Below, piece after piece: positions 10,026-21,434 of a DNA stretch of 64,000 bases. Position 1 is the first letter of the stretch; every line of letters begins with the position of its first letter. The DNA comes from Nyssa sinensis (lineage: Eukaryota; Streptophyta; Magnoliopsida; Cornales; Nyssaceae), in contig VIRR01000563.1 in assembly GCA_008638375.1 (NCBI GenBank), forward strand, positions 1-64,000, read 5' to 3'. Below the pieces are notes generated by a model. It ran no database searches, had not been told where the DNA came from, and was given only the letters and a program-made list of their open reading frames with translations. Position numbers and translations under genes: made by a program.

Positions 10026-11848
10026 TTTACAACTATCATGCCATTGTTTTGTTCTTACTGTTTTTTTATTGTAGGATGAAATTCTTGAGACATCAATAGC
10101 CTCTCCTTCTGATGATCTCGATAAAATCGATGAGGCCTTGCGGATCGTGACAAAAGAAGATGAAATTTCTTTGTTAGCAGAATTTTCAACCCCGGCTATT
10201 CGTCATGGTAAGGGCAAGGAACTAGAAAGAATAAGGAGAAGTAGTGAGCCTGTTTTTTATGACAGCTCATTTCACAGCTTATCGGGGAAGTCATCCGACT
10301 ATGATTCTAAGGATGATGCCGCAAACAGTAAGAAAAATTCTCATGGATTTGCGTATTATTTTTTTTTTGTTATATATAAATTCTTGTATTTAAGTATATT
10401 CTTAAATAGGTGAACAAGAAAATTCTAACCCCCAGAAAAATGGGGATGAGGGTGACACTAGCAGTTCTTCTTTTGAGAAGACAAATTCCAGCCCCCAGAA
10501 AAATGGAGATGAGGGTGACACTTGTAGGTCTTCTTCCAAGAAGACTGGTTCCTCGGCTTCTCATAGTAGTCGTGCCCTTTTGAAAAGGGAACGAAGGAGC
10601 AAGAAGAGGAATGATCCATCAATTAGCAGGTCTGAGGAGAATGCAAGCTCTACCCCGGTATCCTCTCACAGGGGCTCGTCTTCTCAAGAAGTTAATTCTT
10701 CGAAACAGAGCTCAGGTTTGAATTTTTTTTTTTTATTTCACCTCTCCCTCATTTTTTTGAGTAATAAAAATAAAATAGAATATTATGAAATTATATTGCT
10801 TCTTCATTCTCTCCATTTTTGTAGGAGAGAGTGAGGGATTGTCAAGCAAGAAAAGAAAGGCTGAGTTGTTGTCCGAAAGCCACAAGAAAAGAAAACTCTC
10901 TCCTCCTACTTCGACTGTCAATCTAGGTATAAGGTTTTTATGCATATATATATATTTTATTATATATATATATAATGTTTCTAATCCTGGGTTTGGTTTA
11001 TAGGTCAAGGGAGCGAACCATTCGACTCTACCACAGAAATCGTCAAAGATAACTCGAATGGGAAACAATCTGCATTTGGCGATGATGAGAAGAAGACTGA
11101 GTTGTTAAACAATGCTCTTAGTACTGGAGTTGGCATTGAAGGAGGCAAAGTTGATGTGCCGAAACCTGTACAATTGTGTCCAGATGAATGCGTGTTTTTG
11201 AAAGAAAATCTGTCTATTGATGCCAACAAAACTGGAATTAATATTGAAGGAGTTGGGATTGATATTGTTGACATTGAAAAAGTTGGGGTTGATATTGAGA
11301 AAGTTGGAGGTGATGATGTTGGGGTTGAAATGGTTGGGGTTGGTGTTGAAAGAGTTGGGGGTGATGATGTTGGCGTTGAAATGGTCAAGGTTGATGTTGA
11401 AAGAGTTGGGAGTGATGATGTTGGTGTTGAAATGGTTGTGGGTGATCATGTTGGTGGTGAAACAGTTGGGGGTGAAAAGGTTGGTGGTGAGACAGTTGGG
11501 GGTGAAAAGGTTGGGGGTGATTATGTTGGTGGTGAAAAAACGGATAAAGTTGGAGACTTATTTTTGAGAACAAGAGTTTACAATCGACGACCTCTTACTG
11601 TTTCTGAGGGTATGTTAGGCTCCCAAGCTGGAGTTGGGGGTGAAGGTTTGAAGGTTTCAGAGATTATTCCTAATGTAGATATCAACGAGATTATTCCTAA
11701 TGTAGATATCAACGCTTTGCAAAATACTGTTGAGTCTGTAGAGATCAGGGGAATTGGTCAAAATGATGGGACCGTGAAACCTTCAGAAGCTATTCCGAGT
11801 AGTAGTGCTGCGGATTTGGCACGTGTAGATATCAACGTACAGGAATAG
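8079..11848 (+). CDS. Plant mobile domain (aminotransferase-like PMD) protein, retrotransposon-borne
   Basis: Predicted exons are 8079-9953, 10075-10327, 10410-10715, 10825-10926 and 11004-11848. All have GT-AG borders and matching phases, and give 1126 residues without interruption. I chose the start MAHLTNLG because it follows a splice acceptor and is kept in all three copies in the window. The PMD signature lies at about residues 155-195 (RWSSSSHTFITAWGEF, then TPTLEDVFILLRLPLFG). Exon 1 (625 residues) carries the domain. Exons 3-4 add Ser/Lys-rich sequence with two basic clusters (KRERRSKKR; KKRK...KKRK) that could be nuclear localisation signals. Exon 5 carries short Val-Gly repeats. PMD proteins such as MAIN and MAIL1 of Arabidopsis are nuclear and act in transposon silencing and genome stability; related PMD genes ride on gypsy and Mutator elements. 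The stop codon TAG at 11846-11848 comes from the second junction, so the original C-terminus is lost. Confidence 0.8.
10410..10540 (+). repeat. Internal duplication in PMD exon 3
   Basis: Two copies of a unit of about 66 bp encode PQKNGDEGDT followed by Ser-rich and Lys-Thr residues (around 10430-10490 and 10492-10555). The repeat keeps the frame open and lengthens a hydrophilic, probably disordered linker between the PMD core and the basic clusters. Confidence 0.7.
11225..11540 (+). repeat. Coding minisatellite in PMD exon 5
   Basis: A G/T-rich tandem repeat whose units encode variations on VGVDIEKVGGDD, VGVEMV and VGGETVGGEK. The unit length drifts from about 42-45 bp to 30 and then 15 bp, always in multiples of three, so the frame stays open. 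It makes an acidic Val/Gly-rich tail. A further 27-bp duplication (EIIPNVDIN twice) follows at about 11665-11715. Confidence 0.8.
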
Positions 11849-12032
11849 GGTCCTTACAAGAGTTCCTAAAATCTAAATTTTTCCATTCCTTCACCTTAAT
11901 CCAAAACTGATCCTCTGGTGTACCAATGTACGGCGCCCTTTGCCATTCACTCTCATCAGGAATTGGAGGGGCAACTCCTTTGATTCCCAAAATATCAATG
12001 TCTTGTTCTCCAAGATTAGTAAGATGAGCCAT
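11838..12032 (-). pseudogene. N-terminal fragment of PMD gene, antisense
   Basis: Encodes the first 60-odd residues of the PMD protein (start codon 12030-12032) on the minus strand. It is cut at the junction near 11838-11850, where it meets exon 5 of the intact gene through shared bases (aacgta, aggaat, gggtcc). Upstream it keeps the 5' UTR intron, 5' UTR and G-box/TATA promoter (12818-12831), so a short antisense transcript running into the intact gene is possible. Confidence 0.75.
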
Positions 12033-12152
12033 CTTGACTGAACTGAAAAATAAAAAATAAATAAATAAATAAATAAATACAAATAAAAATAAATAAATAA
12101 ATCAATAAATAAAATATAGAACCAAATAACAAGAAGCCAGATATAAAATATA

Positions 12153-12184
<32 letters not shown>

Positions 12185-13291
12185 AAATAATAATAACAAT
12201 AGGGAGGATTGCTGTCCAAACCAAGATGGCCGTGAAAATCCCAAACGCAGTAAGAAACATAAAAAAATATGTATGCAATTATTTCTTTGAAAAAAAATAC
12301 GGCATCAATCATAAAAGTCTGGAACCACAAACACAAAAGAAACCCAATATACAAAGCCTCACAAACCCCAACCAGATCATGGGATCTGAAATAATTATAA
12401 AAAAAAAAAAAAAAAACAATGGCCATAAAAATCTATTCATACATCAAGTTGTTGGTATACGGACACTATGAGTGAGCGGCAATCACTTGATGCGTGCGTT
12501 AAAGACTAAAAAAAAAATATAATAATAATAAAAAAATGGAGAGAGAGAAAATGGAATACCTCGTGGAGTCCAAAATTCCAACTCAAACTCAAGCAAGTTC
12601 AGTAAAAAAAAAAAAATAGATGATGAAGATGTCTGCTTTCTCGTGTCGTATGACTGTAAAAATCGCGTCGTATGACTGTAAAAAAAAAAAAAGAGAAACG
12701 AAGAAGAGAGAAGTTTTCCTTTTTTTCTTTTCGGGAGCAGGAAGTGGGGCTGAGGTTTTAAAAAAAATGAAGATTCTAGAATAGAAACATTTGTTCTCTT
12801 TTTTTATAATAGGGATCACTGCACGTGCAGTACACCACACAAGCAATGCTGAGCCAACTCCTCCTTCCAAGCCAGCTAAAAGCAAGTTGTGGCTTGGCTT
12901 GGCTTGGCTGCTCAATCTCCATTTTTTCACTACCGTTTAAGCACCAATTATAGTGATTCTTTCACTTTCTTAGTTATGGGCAGTTTTACTAGCTTTGTTA
13001 CTGTTTTGGGACATTTTGGCTTTGCCTCTAATAAGCTCCATTTAGGACTAATTGTTTTAATATCACTATTTATTCATTATTATTATTATTTTATTTTATT
13101 TAATGCAAAAAAAATAAAATAAAATAAAATAAAAATAATAATAATAGTAATATGATGAAATATGAAAATTTGTACTCTTGATATGGCTATGTGGTGGGGG
13201 CAAATCTATATAAGACATGTAAAGTGTATTAATATCATCGTTAAAATATGCACACAAGTATTCATAATGAATCATGCGTGCAGGGGGCAAA
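12033..13291 (+). other. 3' internal region of retrotransposon with polypurine tract
   Basis: Holds the antisense gene's 5' UTR intron (12043 to about 12557), 5' UTR and promoter on the minus strand, then a non-coding AT-rich part. It ends in the polypurine tract AGGGGGCAAA (13282-13291), which directly abuts the TG of the 3' LTR and primes plus-strand synthesis. It is colinear, in inverse, with 6810-8068. Confidence 0.8.
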
Positions 13292-13874
13292 TGTAGAAAT
13301 AGAAAATAAGGCTGAAAGAAAACAAATGAATGTAGGCCGAGAAGATGAAGTTGAAGTAAAGGTACTACCAAAACAAATCTAAACTTACATACATATGTTG
13401 AAACAATCTTGGAGATAAAGAGATGGAAGCCTCCAAGCCTATTTTTACCTTACGGGACAATCTAGGTCATGTGGATTGGTGGATGAGGGTGAAAGAATTG
13501 CCAAGAGTGGACCGAACTATAAAATGGGTACACTCTAGCCTCTCTGGAATTTACGATAATCTTTCACTAAGTTCTACAAGCTTCCATCATCTTCTATCAT
13601 CTTCTACTAAAGTACACGTGGAATGATGAGCGTAATGGACGGAGAAACCGTTAGGATTTTCTCCTATAAATAGCTACTCTACCAATAGATATGGAGGATG
13701 ATAAGAAAAGAAGGAAGAACAAGGACTGACCATGGCGCTTCCCCATTGATTCTCGGATACAGACTACTTCACCCTCTGACCTAGCCATATTACCTTGATA
13801 TTCCCATATGTCATTCTAAGCGCAATCACCACTCCCGTACGAATCCTTTCTAATCTTGACACTCACCTTCAACA
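13292..13874 (+). repeat. 3' LTR of the retrotransposon
   Basis: 583 bp, starts TGTAGAAATAG and ends CTTCAACA. It is preceded by the polypurine tract and followed by the target duplication ATTAA (13875-13879). The TATA box TATAAATA is at 13665-13672. Confidence 0.9.
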
Positions 13875-13879
13875 ATTAA

Positions 13880-14208
13880 AAAATTATTATAGTTTAACAG
13901 AAAAAGAAGAAAAGAACAGCAGAAGACAACTGCTGGTGATTTTTTCTGTGTTTAGAGTTTACTATTTTATGCTGATTCATGCATGGATATTCAGTTGTGA
14001 GAAAAGATAGTGACCAAAGCATGCACCTGATTGTTAGACAATTGCGTGGATTTAGGTCCATTATGGAGTTTGAATGTTCTGTGTCCAGCTGCAACCAGTT
14101 GGCAATAACTTTTTAACTTGATGACCTTTTTTTTTTTCTTTTTTTTTTTAATTCTTTCATCTTGAGTTCATTGGTGACATTTATTCGCAAGCGCACACAC
14201 AAGTTTTA

Positions 14209-14240
<32 letters not shown>

Positions 14241-15687
14241 TTGTATTGTAATTTTTAGGGCAAGATTTGCTAACTGAAGACCACAGTCAACCCCAACTTA
14301 CACATATTCCCAAACACAAGTTTTTATTTATTTTATGCTTCAAAGTTCTGTTTAGCATGGGTTGCCACTCTTGCTTTGCCAACCAAAAAACAAAAAAAAA
14401 ACGTTAGTGGTCTTTTTTGCATTTGTTAGTTTCTTTGTGAGACGATGACATGATTTTTTCCAATAAGTTTTACTTGCATCTAATTTCATTTCTATTATCT
14501 TTGTAGATCATGAATTGGGGTGCATTACGAGTAGGGTTTGTAGTTTGCACTATCATCAAAATTTGAAAATCTTCTTTACGAGTCATGTCACTCTCCAGCC
14601 ACGCTAGAAGAAGAAAAAAAAATTTATGCACAAATACAAATTGTGTGACATATATTGTACCTCTTTTTATTTTTCACAATTTCTTGGAAAACGTTAACAA
14701 AAATGTTATAAACTTTTTCTAGAAGCAAATTAGCTTTCATGCTTTTTTTTTTTTTTCCACCCCTTGTATAATCATGTGTATTCAGTAATAGTGTCTTTAG
14801 TTATGGTTAAATTGTTTTTGGAAAGCAATTTTAGGTGATTGAGAGAATATTCTCTTTGCATCATCAAAGCGACCACGTATTTTATAAATTTATTTTCATA
14901 TATTAATTGTATTTTTAAATTAACATTTTATTTTAATATTTTTATAAATTTATAGATAATATTTCAACTTCACTAATGTTCTCCAATATGAAATATTTTT
15001 GTCCAAATTTTGTCTTAAAGTATACTATTTAATGTGGGTGTGAAAATCTACAAATAAGAGTATCCTCATGTAAGACAAGAAAGAAGGTTACAAGGAAGAG
15101 TTATGAGACACTATTGTGGTGTTTATCAAGGGCTCTTTGATGGTTAAGTCAATAAATTGCTTGAAGAAGCGAGGAAAGATGTAAGGAGGTTAGGATTTGT
15201 ATGCAAGAAATTGTGTGTCCTTGTGCATGCATGGCTTATGATTTAATTAGATGGTTTGATGTAGTGAGAGCGTGTTTCCTGATTGCAGGTAACTCTCTAA
15301 TTATATGAGGATATTGGGCCATGGATGACACCTTGCACAGGGCAACATCTCGTGATATCTTGCGATTATGGTTTCCTTTCACTTTGGGATGTTTGATTTA
15401 AGTTGATTTAGTCTAATGTGCTCAAACTCGGTCAAATCGGCCAAGCCGCCAATCATCATGAGCCGAAGTTACGTCTGGGTTGATGTATGATTTGGATTAA
15501 GCCTAGCTTTGTTTAGAATAGAGCATCACACCGTAGTTCGAACGGATTCGAACCGAGTCATAGTCTCCTCGAAATGATGACATGCCTGGGTCTCATTTAA
15601 TAGGGATAGTTCGAACACTATACTTAATCTTTATACCCATAGCGAATCATAGTACTAATAATAATGATTAATCATAGGACCATCTTT
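13880..15687. other. Spacer right of the retrotransposon, no gene seen
   Basis: AT-rich DNA with an AT microsatellite at 14208-14232 and several T-runs. At 15097-15185 there is a partial copy of the dispersed repeat that begins gagttatgagacact. No open frame longer than about 70 codons has recognisable similarity. Confidence 0.6.
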
Positions 15688-15692
15688 GGTAT

Positions 15693-16042
15693 TGTTGAAA
15701 ATTGGAGACCCAACTCTAATTTAGCTCGATCCTTAAAACCCAAGTGTTAAGGAGAGGGAGAAAAGACCCTTATATATAGACCAGAGGAGTTAGAGATGGG
15801 CGATGTGGGACAATCCAACACGCCTCTTGGACCACATTGCCAGTGGAGGGAAGGTAGGTGAGCGGCCCCGTGCAGTTAGCCCAAAGTTAGAGCTCTGGGC
15901 TGGTTCTGATACCATGTTGAAAATTGGAGGCCCAACTCTAATTTAGCTCGATCCTTAAAACTCAGGTGTTAAGGAGAGGAAAAGAAGGCCCTTATATATA
16001 GACCAGAGAAGCTAAAGACAGACAATGTGGAACAATCCAATA
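15693..16042 (-). mobile_element. TRIM (terminal-repeat retrotransposon in miniature)
   Basis: Two 128-bp direct repeats (15693-15820 and 15915-16042) begin TGTTGAAAATTGGAG and end CAATCCAACA/CAATCCAATA. They flank a 94-bp core. The 5-bp target duplication GGTAT lies at 15688-15692 and 16043-16047. On the minus strand the core starts with TGGTATCAGAACC, a primer-binding site complementary to initiator tRNA-Met, directly next to the repeat, so the element reads right to left. It has no coding capacity, as is usual for TRIMs, and depends on other elements for movement. It is not Cassandra: no 5S rRNA-like sequence is seen in the repeats. Confidence 0.9.
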
Positions 16043-16825
16043 GGTATATTACATGCAAAGATTTTTAAGAGAATTTTTTTGGGGCTTACCTTTCAGGATT
16101 CTAGTGAAAAAGGTAAATTGTCGAGTGAGTATTGCTAATTTGTATTCTATTTGGTGGTTAAGTGTTGTGACAAGTGGATTCAATTTCCATAGCAACAAAT
16201 ACCAACCATATTATATTTAGATCAAATTAAGGAATGAAAAATCAACCGAAGGAATTGTGTTGATTTCATGAAACTAAAATCTTAGCTATATTATTCAGAA
16301 AAATTCCAATAAAGAACTTCTTTAAAAAATAGTTATAAAAAAGGTCAAGATTGAAAAAATGCAAATTTAAATAAATGAAAGAAATATATTTGTTATTTAA
16401 AAAAAATTAATTAGTCTTAAGTCCTTCTAAATAATACTTAATTATTATAGATTCTAAGCATTTTTTATTTTTAAAGTAAAGGATAATTGTTTTTTTTTTT
16501 TTTTTGAGATGAGGTCTATATTTTATTAGTTGACACTTTAATTTTTTTAATATAAAAATAATGACCTTATATATAATTTATCTTTTTACTCGAATCATGA
16601 TCTCTTTGAAAAATTCGTCGTCTAATAACTGTCCCTTAGCTGCCTAGCTTCAAAATCTCAATTTATCTGCATCGCATCTCAAAAAGAGATTTACATCTTT
16701 TCCTCCTTTCTCCCCCGCCCCTTCCCCTCAGCCTGAAGACCACTGTGACAGTATTGATAGGAACCATACATGATCATCCATTCAGCCTATATCTTAGTTT
16801 TGCAAGCAATGTATCTTAGTGTTGT

Positions 16826-18800
16826 AATATTAAAAAATTATTTTTTGGTATTTTTATTCTAATACTTAAATGTTATTTTTTAATAAAATTAATATTTTTC
16901 TTTTCAATTATTGTTGTAATTTGAGCATTAAAATAAAAAAAAAATTAATCAAATTTAGATGATATATTTGAAATAATTCGAACCGTTGAGATAAACAATT
17001 ATTATTAAAATAAAAATTATAATTAAAAAAGATTCACTCAGACAAATTTTAAAAATATAAAAAATTAATTATTAAATTTTCTTTTTAAAATTGAATTAAA
17101 AAAATATGAATATTATAGTTCCTATAAATTAATCGTTTGGAGACCTCTTGGTTGGACTCAAAGAAGATCAATGTGGCCATTTCTTTGAAGAATTTGTGCT
17201 CAGAAAAGTCATGACAGAACAAGCATAGCACTGGTGTGGTTTTCTTTGTGGTCCCAAAGGAAATAGTACAACTGTTGCTTCTTGATATGACTTTTTTGTT
17301 TTTATTTTTCTAAATCATTATTTTCTTTGAGAAAAGATAGAATGCAGCTTATCTTTGTGGGTCCAAGGAAATAGCTCAGTTATTTCCTGTTTTGTTTTAT
17401 TATGACTTTTTTATTTTTATTTTTAATTATTTTTCTAAATCATTAATTCAATTGAGAAAAGGTGGGATACAGCTATGGAGGTAATGGTCAGGCAGAATGG
17501 ACTCTATCCAGGGCTCATAGGGCCAATTGACTCTTCAAATTTTTTTTTTTTTTTTTTTTGAGAAATGCTTTGGACACTTTCGGTGATTGGACCACCGTGA
17601 TATCATTGACGCGTGAATAATACGTCTCAAATGTCTGAATATTATACATTAAATAAGAAAAAAAAACTATGGAAAAGAGTTATGAGACACTGTATGGTGT
17701 TGCCAAAAATTCTTTGGCGTTTAAATTAATAAATTATTTGAAGAAGTGAGGTAAGATGTAAAAAGTTTTATATTTAATGTGAATTTTATTTGATAAATTT
17801 TAATTTTTAAAATTTAAATATATAAATTTTATTAAAAATAAATTTATAATTTATAAGTTATTAAATTAAAAAAATTTTAAAAAAAGTTAAAATAATTGGT
17901 TAAAATTAAAAAAAAAAGTATGAAAATGATAGTTTTGTTATTTAAAAAAAAACTTGAAAAAAGTATTTTTTATTTGTTAAAAAAAAATAAGAGAGATAAA
18001 AAATTTAAGAAAATGAGAGTGTAATTCAAAAATAGTAGCTTGATTTTCTACTGAAAATTTGTTTTACATTCTTGTCAACGTATTGATAATCCCTTTATTT
18101 TTGTGGAGCTGTCAATTCATGCCAGAGCCCAAGGTTCTGGGAAACTGGTGAAGCTGAAGTTCTATGGTTAGAGTAATTTTGTGACTGTTAAAGTTAAATT
18201 TTAATAATTTTATAATATTAAAAAATTATTTTTTGATATTTTTATTTTAATAATTAAATGTAATTTAAACATTAAAATAAGAAAAAAATTTGATCAAATT
18301 TAAATTATATATTTCAAAGCAATTTGAACGGTTGAGATAGATAATAATTATTAAAATAAAAATTATAATTAAAAGAAAATTTAACTCAGACAAATTTTAA
18401 AAATATAAATAACCAATTATTAAATTACTTTTTTAAAATTAAATTAAAAAATATGACTATAATAATTCCAATAAATTAGTCGTTTGAAAACGCTATTGGT
18501 TGGACCCAAGGAAGATGAATGTGGCCATTTCTTTGAAGAATTCGTGCTCAGTAAAGTCATGACAGAACATACAAGCACTGGTGTGGTTTTTCTTTGTGGG
18601 TCCCAAAGGAAATAGCACAGTTATTGCCTCTTGAAATGAACTTTTTTGTTTTTATTTTTCTAAATTATTATTTTCATTGAAAAAAGGAGGTGGAATACAG
18701 CTAATCTTTGTGGGGTCGAGGGAAATAGCCCAGCCATTTCCTGTTTTGTTTTATTTTGACTTTTTTGTTTTTGTTTTTAATTATTTTTCTAAATCATTAA
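16826..18800. repeat. Tandem pair of dispersed AT-rich repeat blocks
   Basis: Two related copies (about 16826-17465 and 18205-18800) share the order taatattaaaaaattattttt, AT-rich part, gtggccatttctttgaagaa, then two head-to-tail units of about 125 bp ending in a run such as aatctttgtggggtc and aaggaaatag. Between them at 17674-18160 lies the other block of the family (as at 239-799). A third copy is at 45370-45900. The 125-bp dimer units are clearly related to the 129-bp satellite at 41640-44165. Function unknown. Confidence 0.7.
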
Positions 18801-18869
18801 TTATAGATTCATTCTTGACCATTGCATAAATGATAGAGACTAGGTTTAGAGAAAGGTGATTTAGCAAAG

Positions 18870-19062
18870 TTGGATGATGCAACAGCTCTTATAGCTACTG
18901 TTTTGGAATCCATTGCAAAAGAAATTAGATTTTTACAAATTTCAAATCTATTGGGTTTATATATAGAGAATCAGAGATACAGCAGCCCTTATGGCTATTG
19001 TTTCGGAATCCATTGCAAAAGAAATTGGTTTTTTACAAATTTCAAAGCTACTCGGTTTATAG
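18870..19062 (+). repeat. Direct duplication of about 97 bp
   Basis: The segment from gcaacagctcttatagct to ttgggtttatatatagag (about 18878-18966) is repeated with about 10% difference at about 18975-19062 (gcagcccttatggctattgtt ... ). It gives a short frame of 86 codons across both copies, which I do not take as a gene because it is just the repeat read through. Confidence 0.6.
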
Positions 19063-21393
19063 AGAGAGAGATTAGTGTGAAAACAGATAAGTATAGAGAG
19101 TGTATTAGTATGAATAATACTGTATGTTAAACAATACACGATCTCAAATTCTTCGTCATTGTGTCGATTTCGATAAAAATTAGCAATATCCGTAGCTCTT
19201 CGTTTTTGTGTTGGGAGGTGATGTCTTCTCCATCTCCAACCACTGATCAAGCGGGGTGTAAGTTTCAAAACTATCTTTGAGTTTCAGTCTCTCACTGAAG
19301 CGGATGCTCTGGTTTGCCGTATATGAGAGTTTTGTAAGAGGGTGTTTTTGATTTTGGGATTTTCAATCTTAAATTGGGTATTATTATTATTTACAAAAAA
19401 AATTACAAAATGCCATGTCATCAAAATGTATCTGAATTCAAAATAGAAACAACCTCTCGTCCTTCCGCTTGAATTAAAAATACACATGGATGTTATAATA
19501 ATATAGTAATATTAAGAAATGATAAAAGACACTTGTGGACCATACAATATTACTGATGCATGAGTTACACGCGTTAAATGCATGAAAACTATACATCAAT
19601 GAGATTGCGGTAATTCGATCACCGCGATTGTATTTAGCACTTCTCATTTTTTAATTATAATTTTCTTTATACATTTAATTTTTTTTTTTCAATTATATCC
19701 CTTTAAATCATTTTTTTCCCAAATTTTTACACTTTACCCTTACTCTAATTTTAATTCGAATCACATCAATGAGACTTTATCATTTTTCAGAATATTTTTT
19801 TTTTTGGTATATTTTAAAGTTTTTAAAAGTCTCTTTCCTTAGACTTTTTATATAATTTATAAACTGCTTTATATCAACAATTTTAGCTTTTTATTAAAAA
19901 TATTTTAATTAATATTAAGTTATTATACTTCTTTTCTCTAAAGTCCCATGTTTGCTCCCATCACGAATTTATTAAATTTTTTTTATAATTATTTAATTTT
20001 TAAATTTATAGCTAAATATTTTTTTAACAAAATTTGCTCTTGCTCCTCCTGATAAAATTTCCTGACTCAATCTCTGTGTACTATATAATCGTTAGAACCA
20101 TTGTGTTGGGACCATAAAATCCAAAGAGCTGCAAACTTGGATTGAGCAGTTTTATACTTTTAAAAATTATATTTTAAGTTTCTATCATTAATAATAATAT
20201 AACATTGATGTTATATTAATTAAATAATTTAGAGTATTGCGTTGCCTATGTTTGTGTCGCATGAAATGAAAATAGGAGGAGGTCATCCAAATTTCTTTTG
20301 TCCTTAATAGTCTCTCTCTCATTTTTTCTTTTTGTTCGGCAACAAGTACAAGACAAAGTTCAGTTCAAGCTTGATATATATATATATATATATATACATT
20401 TTGTCATTCTACCAAAGAATAAACATTGACTTTTCTTTCAGTTTTCCATGTCGCTTGATGTGACACGTAGCGCCACCGGCGTGAACTTGCCCTGATGATT
20501 TGATGCATAAAGCCTTCTTTGGCTGCTGCAGATAATAAAGCTGGACTTGAATAGTAATTTAGATATAATTTTTTAAAAAATATTTTTAAAAATTTTATAA
20601 TTAATTTTTAAAAAATTATAAAAATATATTTGGATATGATAATTTAAATTTTAAAAAATAAAAAATAAATAAAATAAATAATTTATTAAACACATATCTC
20701 ACATTTTAAAATTAAAAATTTATTTTTAAAAACGTATACAAACGAAGCCTAAATCTCTCAAATTCTCTCTTTGTTGCTTTCTTGGGTCATTAAATCATAA
20801 AGACTAATAACAACATTTGCACTATTTTATGATCTTTCTACTTCTTTTGCTTTTTTCCTTTCTTTTTTCTTTTTTTTTATTCTTTTGTTAAATTATAATA
20901 ACTTTATGAAATTATATTAACATCTCTTATTTTATTTGATAATACATAAATACTTTCTTTTAGTCAATTTTTTTTATTCAAAATGACAAAATTATTCTTT
21001 TTATTTATTTATTTTTTATTTTTTTAATTTTGACCAATTTTTTTAATTTTATTTAAAAATAAATTTTAAATAAATAATTTATTTTTATTTTATCACATTG
21101 TATTTATTAGTCTTATTTGTCTTTTTCTTTTACGAGTAATGCTAGATATACTAAATTAGTTTATCGGATAACATCATTCATCATAATTTTTCATTAAAGT
21201 TTAAATAAAAAGATCAAATACATTCATTATTACAAAAATACCATCGATACATCAACCAATAAACTTAAACCAGTATACAAAACGTTTCTCTTATTTTATA
21301 TCAATTTCAAAGTTCTCCACTCATAGTGACGGATTCAGATATTTTACATCAAAGAGTTAAATTTAAAGTATTAAAATTTAAAAGAGTTCATGA

Positions 21394-21434
<41 letters not shown>

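Larger units (their letters stand above)
805..13874 (+). mobile_element. Mosaic Ty3/gypsy (Tat/Ogre-like) LTR retrotransposon with antisense PMD genes
   Basis: The element is bounded by LTRs starting TGTAGAAATAG and ending CACCTTCAACA. The 5-bp target duplication ATTAA lies at 800-804 and 13875-13879. Order: 5' LTR 805-1386; primer-binding site; decayed gag, protease and beginning of reverse transcriptase; a junction at 4332-4345 into an antisense PMD gene; a 30-bp filler 6198-6227; an inverted third LTR 6228-6809; an inverted 3' region with an intact PMD gene on + 8079-11848; a second junction near 11838-11850; the normal 3' region; polypurine tract 13282-13291; 3' LTR 13292-13874. Most of reverse transcriptase, RNase H and integrase are absent, so it cannot move on its own. 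Antisense extra ORFs of the PMD type are known in Tat-lineage elements; the three-LTR arrangement is not usual. The matching target duplication suggests that the whole mosaic integrated as one molecule. Confidence 0.85.

Noticed and set aside
11105..11573. Open frames on both strands across the minisatellite
   Set aside because: Repeats with units in multiples of three open several frames at once. Only the frame joined to exons 1-4 makes sense.
6228..13874. A DNA transposon with 2-kb terminal inverted repeats (TGTTGAAGG ... CCTTCAACA) carrying the PMD gene
   Set aside because: The inverted ends are LTR termini: both contain complete LTRs with polypurine tracts inside. The right end is the 3' LTR of the larger element, whose target duplication lies at 800-804 and 13875-13879, and no duplication flanks 6228.
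15693..16042. Cassandra element
   Set aside because: Same size class and primer type, but the repeats carry no 5S rRNA-like segment.
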